A stretch of DNA of 14,650 nt from Pseudomonadota bacterium (GCA_021808875.1 JAKBAU010000054.1:1-14650), one strand, 5' to 3'; shown: positions 1 to 9,198, numbered from the stretch's first letter. Notes: generated from the sequence alone by a model not told the origin. A program made the numbers and translations.

Positions 1-170
1 GCCAACAACGCTGTGCGCCGATCCCGCTATAATCGGGCTGTCTTCAGGAAAATATATTTAATATCAGAATGTTACGTGAATAATCGGGAGCGGACGCGCC
101 ACGCTCCTCGCAACGCTGGCCAACGCGACTGCAATTGATTAGCGTCCGCCCCGCAAAACCGGAGGGCAGG
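1..170 (+). promoter_or_regulatory. Upstream region of the carbonic anhydrase gene
   Basis: No gene is visible here. A TATAAT hexamer lies at 28-33 inside a small inverted repeat (CCCG at 23-26, CGGG at 34-37), but no good -35 box sits 16-18 bases before it. Bases 49-66 are AT-rich against a GC-rich background. The 9-mer ATAATCGGG occurs twice, at 29-37 and 80-88. The region probably holds the promoter of the carbonic anhydrase gene, but I cannot fix its position. Bases 161-165 are GGAGG, a good ribosome binding site for the ATG at 171. Confidence 0.3.
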
Positions 171-776
171 ATGAAACGGCTGATCGAGGGCTATCGTCAG
201 TTTCGCCGCACGGGTTGGCCGCGTGAGCGGGCACTTTACGCTGAGCTCGCCAAGGGGCAGGCGCCCGAATATCTCATCATTTCCTGCTGCGACAGCCGCG
301 CCGATCCCGCGCTGATTTTCAGCGCCCGTCCGGGGGAGCTTTTTGTCCTGCGCAATGTTGCCAATATCGTGCCGCCCTTCGAGCAGGGTGGCGGTTATCA
401 TGGCACCTCCTCGGCCATCGCCTTCGCCATCCTTCAGCTCAAGGTCAGCACTGTCGTGGTCATGGGGCACGCCAAATGCGGAGGGATCGCGGCGGCGCTC
501 GACCGGGAGGTCGTCGCGCCGATGCCATTTCTGTCCGAATGGATCTCGCTTCTGGAACCGGCGGTGGCGCGCTGTGCGCAAGATGGTGGCGACCGCCACA
601 CCGAGGTAGAGCGCGAAGGCGTGCGCCTGTCTTTGGAGCGGCTCATGAGCTTCCCCTTCATCGCCGAGCGCGTGAGCCAAGGCGTTCTCAGGCTTGAAGG
701 TGCCCGTTTCGGAATCGCTGACGGCCAGCTCGAATGGCTGGACAAGGAGACCGGTCTTTTCAAGCCCGTCCATTAG
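171..776 (+). CDS. Beta-class carbonic anhydrase
   Basis: This 201-residue protein should interconvert carbon dioxide and bicarbonate in the cytoplasm, supplying bicarbonate to carboxylases and helping pH balance. The beta-class zinc site is complete: Cys40-x-Asp41-x-Arg43 in the motif CCDSRADP, then His100 and Cys103 in GHAKCGG. The RNVANIVPP segment near residues 61-69 and the glycine-rich EQGGGYHGTSSAI segment at 71-83 are also typical. Length is normal for the bacterial family. I chose the ATG at 171 because GGAGG lies five bases upstream; the frame is open back to a TTG at 135, but those extra residues do not look conserved. The gene converges on gloB with only six bases between the stops. 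The family is clear; which of several subgroups (cynT/can-like) it belongs to is not. Confidence 0.95.
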   Translation: MKRLIEGYRQFRRTGWPRERALYAELAKGQAPEYLIISCCDSRADPALIFSARPGELFVLRNVANIVPPFEQGGGYHGTSSAIAFAILQLKVSTVVVMGHAKCGGIAAALDREVVAPMPFLSEWISLLEPAVARCAQDGGDRHTEVEREGVRLSLERLMSFPFIAERVSQGVLRLEGARFGIADGQLEWLDKETGLFKPVH

Positions 777-782
777 GCCAAA

Positions 783-1538
783 TCAGAACGTGTCCTTGCG
801 CCGACGGGTTTCGGCGATGACCTCGATGGTGGTCGCGTGTTCCAGCCCGAGACTGCGCCGGAGTTCGATCGACATCGGCCTCAGAAACGGATTGGTGGCC
901 TTTTCGAGGGCCATGGTCGAGGGGATGGTGGGAGTGTGGTGGGTCCTCAGCCGCTCGACTTCGGCCATGCGGGCCCTGAGCACAGCATTGCCTGGTTCCA
1001 GCGTCAGGGCAAAGCGCCCATTGTTCAAGGTATATTCGTGGCCGCAATAAATTCTCGTCGCATCGGGCAGCCGCGTCAGTTTTTCCAGGGCCTGCCACAG
1101 CATCTGTGCGGTGCCTTCAAAGAGGCGGCCACAGCCCATCGCGAAGAGCGTATCGCCGGTAAAGACGGCACCATCCATCATGAAGGCGATGTGCGAGCGG
1201 GTGTGAGCCGGAATTTCGAGTACCTGCACGGCCAGAGGACCAAACTGCCAGCCGCTGGCCTCGTCGACGCCAGTGTCGATCCCGGGAATGCGGGCACGAT
1301 CCATGGCCGGACCCACGACCTGGGCACCGAACTGCGCCTTGAGTTCGAGATTGCCACCCACGTGATCGGGGTGATGATGGGTATTGAGGATATAGGTGAG
1401 CTTGCGACCGGCAAGCGCTCGGCGTACCGGTTCTGCTTCGGAGGGATCGACGACGGCACAAAGGCCGGTCTGGGCCTCTTCGATCAGATAGGCATAATTG
1501 TCGGTCAGGCAGGGAACGAGTTCGATTTTCAGCGGCAT
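783..1538 (-). CDS. gloB: Hydroxyacylglutathione hydrolase (glyoxalase II)
   Basis: This enzyme hydrolyses S-lactoylglutathione to lactate and glutathione, the second step of methylglyoxal detoxification. The 251-residue protein has the metallo-beta-lactamase fold. The metal-binding THHHPDH motif is at residues 53-59 (His54, His56, Asp58, His59), followed by His112 in AHTRSH, Asp129 in FTGDTLF, and His167 in CGHEYT. The GCGRLFEGT segment (135-143) and C-terminal TNPFLR (215-220) are GloB hallmarks that separate it from generic beta-lactamase-fold hydrolases. Length fits the bacterial family. AAGGA at 1546-1550 is the ribosome binding site. The gene is divergent from a SAM-dependent methyltransferase, an arrangement I recall as common in alphaproteobacteria. 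Confidence 0.95.
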   Translation of the reverse strand: MPLKIELVPCLTDNYAYLIEEAQTGLCAVVDPSEAEPVRRALAGRKLTYILNTHHHPDHVGGNLELKAQFGAQVVGPAMDRARIPGIDTGVDEASGWQFGPLAVQVLEIPAHTRSHIAFMMDGAVFTGDTLFAMGCGRLFEGTAQMLWQALEKLTRLPDATRIYCGHEYTLNNGRFALTLEPGNAVLRARMAEVERLRTHHTPTIPSTMALEKATNPFLRPMSIELRRSLGLEHATTIEVIAETRRRKDTF

Positions 1539-1565
1539 CTGGCATTCCTTGACATGGCAGCAAGT

Positions 1566-1594
1566 GTTTTAGCAGTCGGACCGCGCCCGTTGAA
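1566..1594 (-). promoter_or_regulatory. Weak candidate promoter for gloB
   Basis: On the minus strand a TTCAAC (1594-1589) and a TAAAAC (1571-1566) are 17 bases apart, 28 bases upstream of the gloB ATG. Only 3 of 6 and 4 of 6 positions match the sigma-70 consensus, so this is a suggestion supported mainly by location in the divergent 86-base gap. Confidence 0.22.
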
Positions 1595-1624
1595 CCACAT
1601 CCTTTGCCGGAGTAGGCAGGTGAC

Positions 1625-2335
1625 ATGCAGATCGACGCGGGCGAGCTGGCAAATTTCTACGAGACGTCCCTCGGGCAGGTCGCGCGCCGCACGATCCTTC
1701 GGCGCATCCGCGTGCTCTGGCCGGATGTACATGGCCAGCGTGTTCTTGGATACGGTTTTGCAACACCTTACCTGCGGACCTTCCTCAGTGAGGCCGAACG
1801 GGTCATCGCCTTGATGCCGGCGCAGCAGGGGGTGCTGGCATGGCCCTCCGAGAAGGTTCTTTCCGTCCTCGGCGAGGAAGACGCCCTGCCCTTTTCAGAC
1901 GCCCTGTTCGACCGCATTCTCATGATCCATGCGCTGGAGACGGCCGAGGCCTCGCGCACCTTGATGCGTCAGATCTGGCGCGTGCTTCAGCCCGGAGGGC
2001 GCCTTGTGATCGTGGCGCCCAATCGCCGCTCACCGTGGTCTCTGGCCGAGACCTCGCCTTTTGCCCAGGGGCGGCCCTTTACCGCCGCCCAGCTTGCCCG
2101 CGTACTAGGGGACGGCCTGTTTGTGCCGGAGCGCTGGGACTATGCGCTGCTATTTCCGCCCCTTCCCGGCAGGAGGCTGGTACGGACCGGCAGAGGCTGG
2201 GCCCGCATCGGTCAGCGCCTGTGGCCAGGTCTTGCCGGGGTTCATCTCGTGGAGGCGCGCAAGACCCTTTACGGCGCTCCAACTCTGGCTCCGGCGATGC
2301 GCCGGCGCTTCATGCCGGCGCGGGTCTCGGGCTAG
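1625..2335 (+). CDS. Class I SAM-dependent methyltransferase (Methyltransf_11-like)
   Basis: This 236-residue protein has a compact Rossmann-type methyltransferase core. The SAM-binding motif I is RVLGYGFATPYL (about 39-50), in a variant form without the usual leading acidic residue. A DALPFSDALFDRILMIHALE segment (86-105) corresponds to motif II/III, and LQPGGRLVIVAPNRRSPW (121-138) to the post-motif strand seen in small-molecule methyltransferases. The C-terminal third is basic and proline-rich. The substrate cannot be told from sequence. Homologues beside gloB are common in alphaproteobacteria as I remember them, but a role in methylglyoxal handling is only inference. The ATG at 1625 follows AGGCAGG at 1614-1620. 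A perfect -35-like TTGACA at 1549-1554 has no matching -10. Confidence 0.85.
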   Translation: MQIDAGELANFYETSLGQVARRTILRRIRVLWPDVHGQRVLGYGFATPYLRTFLSEAERVIALMPAQQGVLAWPSEKVLSVLGEEDALPFSDALFDRILMIHALETAEASRTLMRQIWRVLQPGGRLVIVAPNRRSPWSLAETSPFAQGRPFTAAQLARVLGDGLFVPERWDYALLFPPLPGRRLVRTGRGWARIGQRLWPGLAGVHLVEARKTLYGAPTLAPAMRRRFMPARVSG

Positions 2336-2363
2336 AAGTTTGCTCCACCAATTGTTGCATGGT

Positions 2364-2380
2364 GCGTCTGCACCAGACGC
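2364..2380. terminator. Hairpin after the methyltransferase gene
   Basis: GCGTCTG (2364-2370) and CAGACGC (2374-2380) form a perfect 7-bp stem with a 3-base loop, 28 bases after the methyltransferase stop. No run of T follows, so it is at best a weak or factor-assisted terminator, or an operator-type inverted repeat. Confidence 0.3.
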
Positions 2381-2545
2381 GGTACACGCTTCAAGCCCGC
2401 ATTGCCTGAATTTTGCAGCTTTGCATGAACCGGTCTGCGTGATGCCGCGCAATTGTGCCATGTCTGTCACTGACGCTGTGCGCCAGGGGTTCCTATCTGA
2501 CTGACTACCGGGCCATTGGCCCCAGTTCAGGAAAGGAACCCATCG

Positions 2546-2833
2546 ATGATGTCTTACGGTTTTGCCAGCACTGCCGCGCTTGTCACGTTGATTGCACTGA
2601 GCGGAGCAGCGCAGGCACAGAATGCCGATTGGCAAACCTGCGCACACAAGGCTCGGACCCTCGCGCACGCCATGGCAAAGCATCGAGATGCCGCTGATCT
2701 CGAGGCCGTGCGCATCAAGCGCGGCCAGGCCCTGCGCGAATGCAGCAGCGGATTTTATCGTCTCGGCATCTATCATTACGAGGTCGCACTCAAGATGCTG
2801 AAGGAGGCAGACAACAGTCACACCTCATCATGA
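2546..2833 (+). CDS. Small exported protein of unknown function
   Basis: The product is 95 residues. Residues 1-24 look like a Sec signal peptide: a hydrophobic core AALVTLIALSG and a signal peptidase I site AQA before Gln25. The mature part is about 71 residues, mostly helical by eye, with exactly two cysteines (Cys32 and Cys66) that could form a disulfide between two helices in the periplasm. The C-terminal pattern of a Cys-Ser-Gly followed by a Gly-Ile turn and a helix ending ALKML resembles small uncharacterised alphaproteobacterial proteins I recall, but I cannot assign a family. I chose ATG 2546 because AAGGAA lies at 2533-2538; ATG 2549 is an equal alternative, and the frame is open back to TTG 2516. 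It is flanked by hairpins on both sides and looks like a single-gene transcript. No function is proposed. Confidence 0.7.
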   Translation: MMSYGFASTAALVTLIALSGAAQAQNADWQTCAHKARTLAHAMAKHRDAADLEAVRIKRGQALRECSSGFYRLGIYHYEVALKMLKEADNSHTSS

Positions 2834-3226
2834 TCAGGGATGGCGTACGGTTCGCCATCAGCTCCGGGCTTCACGCGCGCTCCGTTCAGCACGCGCGTGA
2901 AGTCTCCTGTAGTGGCGGTCACGCCATCAAACCTCTGCTATGACCATGCGGCCCTGGGCGCAAATCCGCGTGCCAGGGGCTGAACGCCGTCGCTCCCAAA
3001 ATGTCTTGAGCGGCTTCGGCCCTCCGCCTCTGGGTGTTTCCACGCCTTGTCCCCAGTCAGGCCGCGGCCGGCGTCAGGATGCTTTGCCTTTTTGATCCGG
3101 CGCCTCTATCAATACGCCCCGCTGCTACCGCGCCCAGCGGCGCTCGGCCCCGCATGGGGAAGGGCAATCCCGGCACTGACGCCGTGTGCGCACCGCATCA
3201 CCGATGGTTGGACACCGACATCTCGA
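2834..3226 (+). promoter_or_regulatory. 393-base gap with several hairpins, leader of the aromatic operon
   Basis: I see no convincing gene here; the short frames present have no conserved-looking product. Inverted repeats crowd the left half. GATGGCG (2839-2845) pairs with CGCCATC (2853-2859). CTTCACGCGCG (2869-2879) pairs with CGCGCGTGAAG (2892-2902). TGGCG (2913-2917) pairs with CGCCA (2922-2926). CCCTGG (2952-2957) pairs with CCAGGG (2973-2978). The right half holds a palindrome GGCCGCGGCC at 3060-3069 and a weak promoter-like pair, TTGCCT (3084-3089) and TATCAA (3107-3112), 17 bases apart. No peptide rich in Phe, Tyr or Trp codons is evident, so classical attenuation is not supported. 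There is no clear ribosome binding site before the ATG at 3227. Confidence 0.4.
2869..2902 (+). terminator. Strong hairpin after the small exported protein gene
   Basis: The two arms form an 11-bp perfect stem around a 12-base loop, and the stem can be prolonged by wobble and GC pairs at its base. It starts 35 bases after the stop of the small exported protein gene. There is no following T-run, so it is not a textbook intrinsic terminator, but its strength and place suggest it ends that transcript or protects its 3' end. Confidence 0.4.
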
Positions 3227-4087
3227 ATGGCACCGCCTGAATCCAGTACCATCGCCGATATTCTTGCCATCGACGAGCAGATCCATAATCTCCTGATGCA
3301 GCGTGCGACCGCTGTGGAGACGCTGAGAAAGCAGCCGGGCGTCTATTGGGGCCTGCGCCCGGCAGATGGGGCAGAGGTGCGCAGGCTTGTCGCCCGCCAT
3401 CGCGGTAGTTTTCCATTGCGGGTGGCCTTGCACATTTGGCGCGAAATCCAGATGTCGGCCCTTGCCGGCAAGGAGAATTTTTCGGTTCACGTCTATGCCG
3501 GCGAAAACGCACTCGCATTCTGGGATCTCGCCCGTTTCTATTTTGGCGCGGCCCTGCCTGTGATTGGCCACGCAACAGCGGCGGCGGTCGTTCATGCCTG
3601 TGCCGAAGACCGTTTGTCTTGCGGTGTGGTGCCGTTTCCGGAAAGCGCCGAAAATGTCTCGCCCTGGTGGGCGCAACTCGCGGCTGCAGGCGAAGGTGGC
3701 CCGCGCATCATTGCCCGCCTGCCGCTGCTCAAGCAGGACGGCGGGCGCTTCGATTACCCTGATGCCTACGCAATTGGCTCCATAATGCAGGAAGCGACGG
3801 GGGCCGACAGCTCCGTGCTGTTTGTCGAAACCAACCAGGAACTGAGCCGCGCCCGTCTTCAGGCTTTGCTTAAGCAGGTCGGGATCACGGCACGTATCGT
3901 CGCTGCCGGCCAGGAGGGGGGCCGCAGCACCAGCCGCGAACTGCTGATCGAAGCGCAGGATTTTGTAAGCGAAAGCGATCCGCGCCTCACTGCCTTGCTG
4001 GTGGCGGGCGGCGAGGCCATTCTGCGTGCCGTCACCGTTGGCGGCTACGCCGATATGCAGATTTCGAACAAGGACCTGCGTCCATGA
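3227..4087 (+). CDS. Chorismate mutase-like protein with degenerate prephenate dehydratase-like and ACT-like parts
   Basis: The product is 286 residues. Residues 8-84 follow the AroQ chorismate mutase pattern ([12 protein letters not shown] at 15-26, a [13 protein letters not shown] helix at 71-83). Residues 85-165 look like the first half of a P-protein dehydratase domain that has lost its signatures: [12 protein letters not shown] stands where GPEGTF is normal, GVVPFPES where GVVPIENS is normal, and IIARLP where the catalytic TRF is normal. Residues 195-275 have an ACT-like strand-helix-strand rhythm. Against an AroQ template my hand alignment replaces the first active-site Arg (E. coli PheA Arg11) with Ile9, the Lys39 equivalent with Pro37, and the Arg-Glu of RPxRE with Asp47-Gly48; Arg26 and Glu83 remain. 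Mutase activity is therefore doubtful. The family is known to me from alphaproteobacteria as 'chorismate mutase', with the WW (147-148) and IIARLP marks. It overlaps hisC by four bases. Confidence 0.8.
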   Translation: MAPPESSTIADILAIDEQIHNLLMQRATAVETLRKQPGVYWGLRPADGAEVRRLVARHRGSFPLRVALHIWREIQMSALAGKENFSVHVYAGENALAFWDLARFYFGAALPVIGHATAAAVVHACAEDRLSCGVVPFPESAENVSPWWAQLAAAGEGGPRIIARLPLLKQDGGRFDYPDAYAIGSIMQEATGADSSVLFVETNQELSRARLQALLKQVGITARIVAAGQEGGRSTSRELLIEAQDFVSESDPRLTALLVAGGEAILRAVTVGGYADMQISNKDLRP

Positions 4088-5178
4088 CCCTATCGCCCCG
4101 TCCCGGGATTTCGAAGATCTCACCTTATGTCGGTGGGCGCGCCAGCGTTGGTGGGCTGCCCCGCGTGTTCAAGCTCTCCTCGAATGAATCGCCGCTTGGT
4201 CCAAGTCCTGCTGCGCGCGAGGCATTCGTGCGGGCGGCGGAAAATCTTGAAATCTATCCAGAAGGCAGTGCCCGCCTCCTGCGGGAGGCGATCGCCGAAG
4301 CCCATGGCCTCCATCCCGAGCGCATCGTCTGCGGCAATGGTTCTGATGAGCTTCTCACTTTGCTCGCCAATGCCTATCTGCGCCCGGGCGATGAGGTGGT
4401 GTTCAGCCAGCATGGCTTTCTCGTATATCGCATCGCCACGCTCGCCAATTCCGCGATACCGGTGGCTGTGGACGAACGCGATCTGCACTGCGATGTTGAT
4501 GCCATGCTGGCAGCGGTGAACGGGCGCACCCGTCTTGTCTATATCGCCAATCCCAACAATCCCACTGGCAGCTACCTGTCCAGCCAGGAATTGCGCCGGC
4601 TGCATCGCGGTTTGCCCGAACAGGTGCTGCTCGTGATTGATGCGGCCTATGCCGAGTATGTCCGCCGCAATGACTATGAGAGCGGTATCGAACTGGTGTC
4701 GCAATACGACAATGTGGTGATGACCCGTACCTTCTCGAAGGTCTACGGGCTTGCGGGTCTGCGCGTCGGTTGGGCCTTTTGCCCGGCAGAGGTTGCAGCC
4801 ACCCTTAATCGCATCCGTGGCCCCTTCAACGTCTCGGTACCGGCGCAGGCCGCAGCGGCAGCGGCGGTGCGCGACCGGGCTCATCTTGAACGGGCGCTGG
4901 CGCACAACGACAAGTGGCTTCACTGGTTGAGCGGGGAGCTGCGCAGCCTAGGATTGCGTGTTGATGACAGTGCCGGGAATTTTCTGTTGATCCACTTTGC
5001 AGCGGAGGGGCCCTTCACGGCCGACAAGGCCGATCAGTTTCTGTCGCAGCGTGGGCTCATTCTGCGCGCGGTTGCCAATTATGCTCTTCCGCATTGTCTG
5101 CGTCTGACGGTTGGCAGCGAAGAGGCCAATCGTCTCGTGGTGGAGGCGTTACGGGCCTTTCTGGGAAAGGCTGCTTGA
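4084..5178 (+). CDS. hisC: Histidinol-phosphate / aromatic aminotransferase
   Basis: This PLP-dependent fold-type I aminotransferase has 364 residues, normal length for HisC. It converts imidazole acetol phosphate and glutamate to histidinol phosphate. Enzymes of this subgroup placed beside tyrC, for example in Zymomonas mobilis, also transaminate phenylpyruvate, 4-hydroxyphenylpyruvate or prephenate, which fits this operon. Visible features are [12 protein letters not shown] (31-42), ANPNNPTG (155-162), the cofactor-binding Asp186 and Tyr189 in VIDAAYAEY, the Schiff-base Lys219 in [17 protein letters not shown], Arg227, and the substrate-carboxylate Arg340 in CLRLTVGS. The ATG at 4084 overlaps the upstream stop (ATGA), with AAGGA at 4070-4074. 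It overlaps the tyrC start by one base, so all three genes are probably translationally coupled. The protein looks fully functional. Confidence 0.93.
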   Translation: MTLSPRPGISKISPYVGGRASVGGLPRVFKLSSNESPLGPSPAAREAFVRAAENLEIYPEGSARLLREAIAEAHGLHPERIVCGNGSDELLTLLANAYLRPGDEVVFSQHGFLVYRIATLANSAIPVAVDERDLHCDVDAMLAAVNGRTRLVYIANPNNPTGSYLSSQELRRLHRGLPEQVLLVIDAAYAEYVRRNDYESGIELVSQYDNVVMTRTFSKVYGLAGLRVGWAFCPAEVAATLNRIRGPFNVSVPAQAAAAAAVRDRAHLERALAHNDKWLHWLSGELRSLGLRVDDSAGNFLLIHFAAEGPFTADKADQFLSQRGLILRAVANYALPHCLRLTVGSEEANRLVVEALRAFLGKAA

Positions 5179-5957
5179 TGGGTACGACGCCGTCTGCCGT
5201 GTTCAACAAGGTTACCCTGATCGGTGCCGGGCTCATCGGCTCCTCACTGGCCCTTGCCATACGCCGGGCCGGGCTGGCTGGCGAGGTTGCCATCCATGAT
5301 GCGAGCGCGCAGGTCCTGGCTGAGGTTGTGGAGCTTGGTCTGGCAGACCAGGTATTCAGCGATCTTGGTGCCGCCGTTGCTGATGCAGATCTCGTGGTAT
5401 TGGCCACACCGCTCGGCAGTTTTGGCCCGCTGGCGCAACGGATGGCGCCTGCGCTGAAGGCGGGTGCGATCCTCTCCGACACCGGTTCGGTAAAGGGCTG
5501 CGTCATCCGCGATGTCGGGCCCTTCGTGCCTGAGGGTGTGCACTTCATTCCATCACATCCGGTGGCCGGTACCGAACAGTCCGGCCCGCGCGCGGGGTTT
5601 GCAGAGCTGTTTGACGGCCATTGGTGCATTTTGACGCCGGTGGCTGGTACCGACGCCGGGGCGTTGTCCAGGTTGACGGAGTTCTGGCGGGGCTGCGGCA
5701 GCGAGGTGGAGCTGATGGAAGCTCGCCATCACGATCTGGTGCTCGCGATCACCAGTCATGTACCGCACCTCATTGCCTACAATATCGTCGGCACAGCTGA
5801 TGATCTGCAGACCGTCGCCGAGGGAGAGGTAATCAAATATTCAGCGGGCGGGTTTCGCGATTTTACCCGCATTGCTGCCTCTGATCCCACAATGTGGCGG
5901 GACGTGTTCCTCAACAATCGCGAGGCGGTTCTCGAGATGCTCGGACGCTTCACCTAG
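5178..5957 (+). CDS. tyrC: Prephenate/arogenate dehydrogenase, cut short by an in-frame TAG
   Basis: The open frame gives 259 residues of an NAD(P)-dependent dehydrogenase that oxidatively decarboxylates prephenate or arogenate for tyrosine synthesis. The Rossmann motif GAGLIGSS is at 16-23, a TPLGS segment at 78-82, catalytic-region SHPVAGTE at 126-133 (His127), and ITSHVPHLIAY at 191-201. A KYSAGGFRDFTRIA segment at 220-233 marks the helical dimerisation domain. Relatives usually run to about 300 residues; here TAG at 5955-5957 stops translation where relatives carry an acidic residue after GRFT, and the same frame continues for 51 conserved-looking residues. The ATG at 5178 overlaps the hisC stop, with AAGG at 5167-5170. 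The shortened product would lack its last helices and may be unstable. Prephenate versus arogenate preference cannot be told. Confidence 0.88.
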   Translation: MGTTPSAVFNKVTLIGAGLIGSSLALAIRRAGLAGEVAIHDASAQVLAEVVELGLADQVFSDLGAAVADADLVVLATPLGSFGPLAQRMAPALKAGAILSDTGSVKGCVIRDVGPFVPEGVHFIPSHPVAGTEQSGPRAGFAELFDGHWCILTPVAGTDAGALSRLTEFWRGCGSEVELMEARHHDLVLAITSHVPHLIAYNIVGTADDLQTVAEGEVIKYSAGGFRDFTRIAASDPTMWRDVFLNNREAVLEMLGRFT

Positions 5958-6113
5958 GATCTGAACGTACTTCAACGCGCCATCCGCTGGGGCGATGGCG
6001 ACACATTGTTCAATCTTTTCACGCGCACGCGGGCTATCCGCCGGTCGATCGTCAGCGCCGGACAGGAAAGCGCTGAAGCCAATTTCGGGCGCAACCGCAA
6101 GACGCCGACCTGA
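5958..6113 (+). pseudogene. tyrC: Detached C-terminal part of tyrC after the in-frame stop
   Basis: Directly after the TAG, in the same frame, 51 sense codons run to a TGA at 6111-6113. They encode a helix beginning DLNVLQRAIRWGDGDTLF and then LFTRTRAIRRSIVSAGQ, which is what I expect at the end of alphaproteobacterial TyrC proteins. Codon choice is like that of the rest of the gene. GAG to TAG, one base, would join the halves into a protein of 311 residues. Possible explanations are a recent nonsense mutation, a sequencing or assembly error, or amber readthrough. Other genes here (carbonic anhydrase, methyltransferase) end in TAG, so TAG is a normal stop in this genome. Confidence 0.85.
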
Positions 6114-6121
6114 GGCCGAGG

Positions 6122-7924
<1,803 letters not shown>

Positions 7925-7931
7925 GGAGCGC

Positions 7932-7960
7932 GATATATAGGCCTGCCGGAACCGCGTAAA
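7932..7960 (-). promoter_or_regulatory. Candidate lepA promoter, possibly giving a leaderless mRNA
   Basis: On the minus strand TTTACG (7960-7955) and TATATC (7937-7932) are 17 bases apart, each matching 4 of 6 consensus positions, within the run CTATATATCG. Only seven bases separate the -10 box from the lepA ATG, so transcription would begin at or within a few bases of the start codon. The absence of any ribosome binding site fits this. Confidence 0.4.
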
Positions 7961-8014
7961 GCGAAGCTGCAGCGTCGGTGGAGGTCGGTGCCATGCCCGC
8001 AGTCCTCTATCACC

Positions 8015-9198
8015 TCAGCGCCCCGGCCCTGGCAGGGCGCGCAGCAAGCTTCGTAGTGGGAACAAGGCGGCCAGCTGCAGCACCACGGACACCCCCACCA
8101 GTCCCCAAGGGGAGAGGTCATAGAGTTCGCCGCATAGCGCACTGCCGGCAAACCAGGCCACGCCATAGAACGCTGTGAAGATACCGTAGGCCCGCGCCCG
8201 GGCATGTTCGGCCACAAGATCTGCCAGTCCCGCATTCATCACCGCGTCATGAACTCCGAGCGCCAGCCCCCACAAAATGGTGCCGACAATCGCCGCAGCA
8301 AACCCGCCCAGAAACACCAGCGGAGCTACGGCGGCACCGATCAAGGTTCCAGGTACCAAGACACTCAACCCGCGCCGGTCATAGGCGCGACCGAAGGCAA
8401 GGCTGCCGATCCCCGCGGCGGCCATCGCAGCGGCGTAGAGGATCGGCACCCAATGGGCGCTCATGAGCCGCGCCTGCATGTAGTGATAGGCAATGAGAGG
8501 ATAATCGCAAAAGCCCGCCGCAATGAGCCCGGCGGTGCCTGCGTAAAGCCAGAAGGCGCGCGGTAACTGGCTGTCTGTGGCAGCTGAGGGCGCAGGAGCC
8601 ACCCGACCGGCAAAGTCAAAGCGCACCCGCAGGATGATCACGGCGAGGAGCGCGCAGACTGCAGGAATGGCAAGCCAGGCAAAGGCCGCGCGATAATCAT
8701 GATGGATGGCAAGTACCAACGCCGCAATCAGGGGGCCGCCCATGGCCCCCGTCTGATCCATGGCTTCATGCAGACCAAAGGCCCAGCCCTGTCCGATGTG
8801 ATGGCCCGCGCGCGATTTCAAGGTGGAGGCTGCGGGGCTGCGAACGGCCTTTCCCACCCGCTCCATCACGATGAAGGCGGCAGCGGACCAGAGATTGCCA
8901 GCCAAAGCCAGAAGCGGCACGGCGGACATCTGGATGACATATCCCAAAAGGGTGATCGCCCAGTAGCGGTGCGTGCGTTCGGCCAGCCGGCCGCTGCCTA
9001 GCCGCAGTACATAGCCGAAGAGTTCTCCACCGCCTGCGATCAAGCCGACGATCAGCCCGGTTGCGCCCAGACTGCCGAGGAATGGTCCGGTAATAGCGCG
9101 CATGCCTTCATAGGCCATGTCGGCGAAAAAGCTGACAGCACCAAAGGCGATGATGAAGGCGAGCGCAGACCGGCTATCAAAGTCACGCTGAATCGCAT
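8015..9198 (-). CDS. Major facilitator superfamily transporter, start uncertain (apparent frameshift)
   Basis: The protein is a 12-helix MFS carrier of the inner membrane. The first segment reads ALAFIIAFGAVSFFADMAYE. Between helices 2 and 3 lies RLAERTHRYW, the MFS motif-A loop. ERVGKAVRSPAAS after helix 4 and WAFGLHEAMDQTGAMGGPL in helix 5 define a subfamily whose substrate I do not know. The start is a problem. The only good ribosome binding site (GGGAG, 9210-9206) serves ATG 9198, which overlaps the pheT end as expected in an operon, but that ATG is one frame off. The transporter frame has no ATG, GTG or TTG between TTG 9274, deep inside pheT, and ATG 9118, which would delete helix 1. A single missing base near 9180 would join ATG 9198 to the frame. 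If no frameshift is accepted, use 8015-9118. Confidence 0.75.

Noticed and set aside
1549..1554. A perfect TTGACA -35 box upstream of the methyltransferase gene
   Set aside because: No sequence resembling a -10 box lies 15-19 bases downstream, so I do not call a promoter.
837..1814. A 325-codon plus-strand open frame opposite gloB and running into the methyltransferase gene
   Set aside because: It covers two well-supported genes in other frames, has no ribosome binding site, and shows no family resemblance.
3125..4123. A 332-codon minus-strand open frame opposite the chorismate mutase-like gene
   Set aside because: The plus-strand product has clear mutase, P-protein-like features and operon overlaps; this frame has none.
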